DNA from: Hyphomicrobiales bacterium
Lineage (GTDB): Bacteria; Pseudomonadota; Alphaproteobacteria; Rhizobiales; Devosiaceae
Direction: 5' to 3'
NCBI GenBank assembly: GCA_028290345.1
Contig: JAQGKB010000353.1
Coordinates: forward strand, 1 to 6,182
Length of the DNA: 6,182 nt
The notes beneath the pieces are model-generated. The model ran no database searches and was not told where the DNA came from. It worked only from the letters and a program-made list of their open reading frames with translations. Numbering within the stretch: position 1 is the stretch's first letter; every line of letters begins with the position of its first letter. This document shows, one piece after another, positions 5,951 through 6,182 of this stretch. The translations under genes were made by a program, and so were the position numbers.

Positions 5951-6182
5951 GGCCCAAAAGCACCATGCTGGATCGACAGCGCGCCCGATACCAGGATGGC
6001 GACAATGGCCGCGGCGGAGATCGGTACCCCAAACGGCACCCGCCCCGTGCTGGCGAGTGATTTGATGTAATCGCGGAACCAACGCTCCGGCAGCAAGAGC
6101 GGAAATTTTGCGACGCCATAGGTGATCAGGGAGAAGACGAACAGCGCAACCAGGAACGGCATGCTGCCCGGAACCCCGACCA
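5947..6182 (-). CDS. cpaA: Prepilin peptidase (CpaA-like, A24 family), C-terminal end only
   Basis: The gene enters from the right edge, and 77 C-terminal residues are visible before the TGA at 5949-5947. CpaA-type enzymes are inner-membrane aspartic proteases that clip the leader from Flp/Tad pilins. The visible part has a hydrophobic segment (MPFLVALFVFSLITYGVAKF), a basic loop, then RVPFGVPISAAAIVAI, which corresponds to the conserved P-[YF]-G-V-[AP]-I-[AS]-A element leading into the last membrane helix. The catalytic aspartates lie upstream, outside the window. The codon at 6162 is ATG but is probably internal, because the frame continues to the edge as VGVPGS with no stop. A stand-alone small membrane protein starting at 6162 is the less likely alternative. 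Confidence 0.65.
   Translation of the reverse strand, partial: VGVPGSMPFLVALFVFSLITYGVAKFPLLLPERWFRDYIKSLASTGRVPFGVPISAAAIVAILVSGALSIQHGAFGP

Noticed and set aside
5756..6070. + strand open frame opposite the prepilin peptidase end
   Set aside because: No coherent motif; the opposite strand encodes a recognisable membrane protein end.
1..6182. CRISPR array, tRNA/rRNA, insertion sequence or integrase
   Set aside because: No repeat-spacer pattern, cloverleaf with CCA end, transposase motif or terminal inverted repeat was seen on either strand. The only tandem repeat is inside the exported-protein gene.

Overview
The window looks like chromosomal or large-replicon DNA from an alphaproteobacterium, most likely of the rhizobial order (Hyphomicrobiales). 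Base composition is GC-rich, and the coding style, a Tat-exported binding protein for an ABC importer and a CpaA-like prepilin peptidase end all fit. This assignment is inference from style, not from a database match.

Region 1 (about 30-4917, + strand) is one compact five-gene cluster: ABC ATPase, Tat-secreted solute-binding protein, two inner-membrane permeases, and a two-cysteine Asp/Glu/hydantoin-type racemase. The first four make a complete binding-protein-dependent importer of the spermidine/putrescine (PotABCD-like) architecture. The racemase starts one base after the last permease ends, so it is almost certainly co-translated and probably acts on the imported compound or its product. 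Just upstream of the ATPase is a textbook sigma-54 (RpoN) -24/-12 promoter, TGGCACG-N4-TTGCT, placed so that transcription would begin about 25 bases before the ATG. Together these suggest an RpoN-controlled, possibly nitrogen-limitation-induced, uptake and racemisation system for a chiral nitrogen compound. The substrate cannot be read from the sequence.

Between the binding-protein gene and the first permease lie two overlapping, mutually exclusive RNA hairpins (2461-2490 and 2478-2500). They probably set the higher expression of the binding protein relative to the permeases, by RNA stabilisation or partial termination.

Region 2 (about 4918-5770) holds a convergent gene on the - strand for a small exported protein. 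It has a signal peptide, a tandem GNSG(D/S)DH low-complexity segment and an uncharacterised C-terminal part. A perfect TTGACA -35 box precedes it. No convincing rho-independent terminator is seen in the 78 bases between the racemase and this gene.

Region 3 (about 5770-6182, - strand) contains the C-terminal end of a CpaA-like prepilin peptidase (A24 family) cut by the window edge. Immediately after its stop, in another frame, is a short stretch that looks like the decayed N-terminus of a membrane protein.
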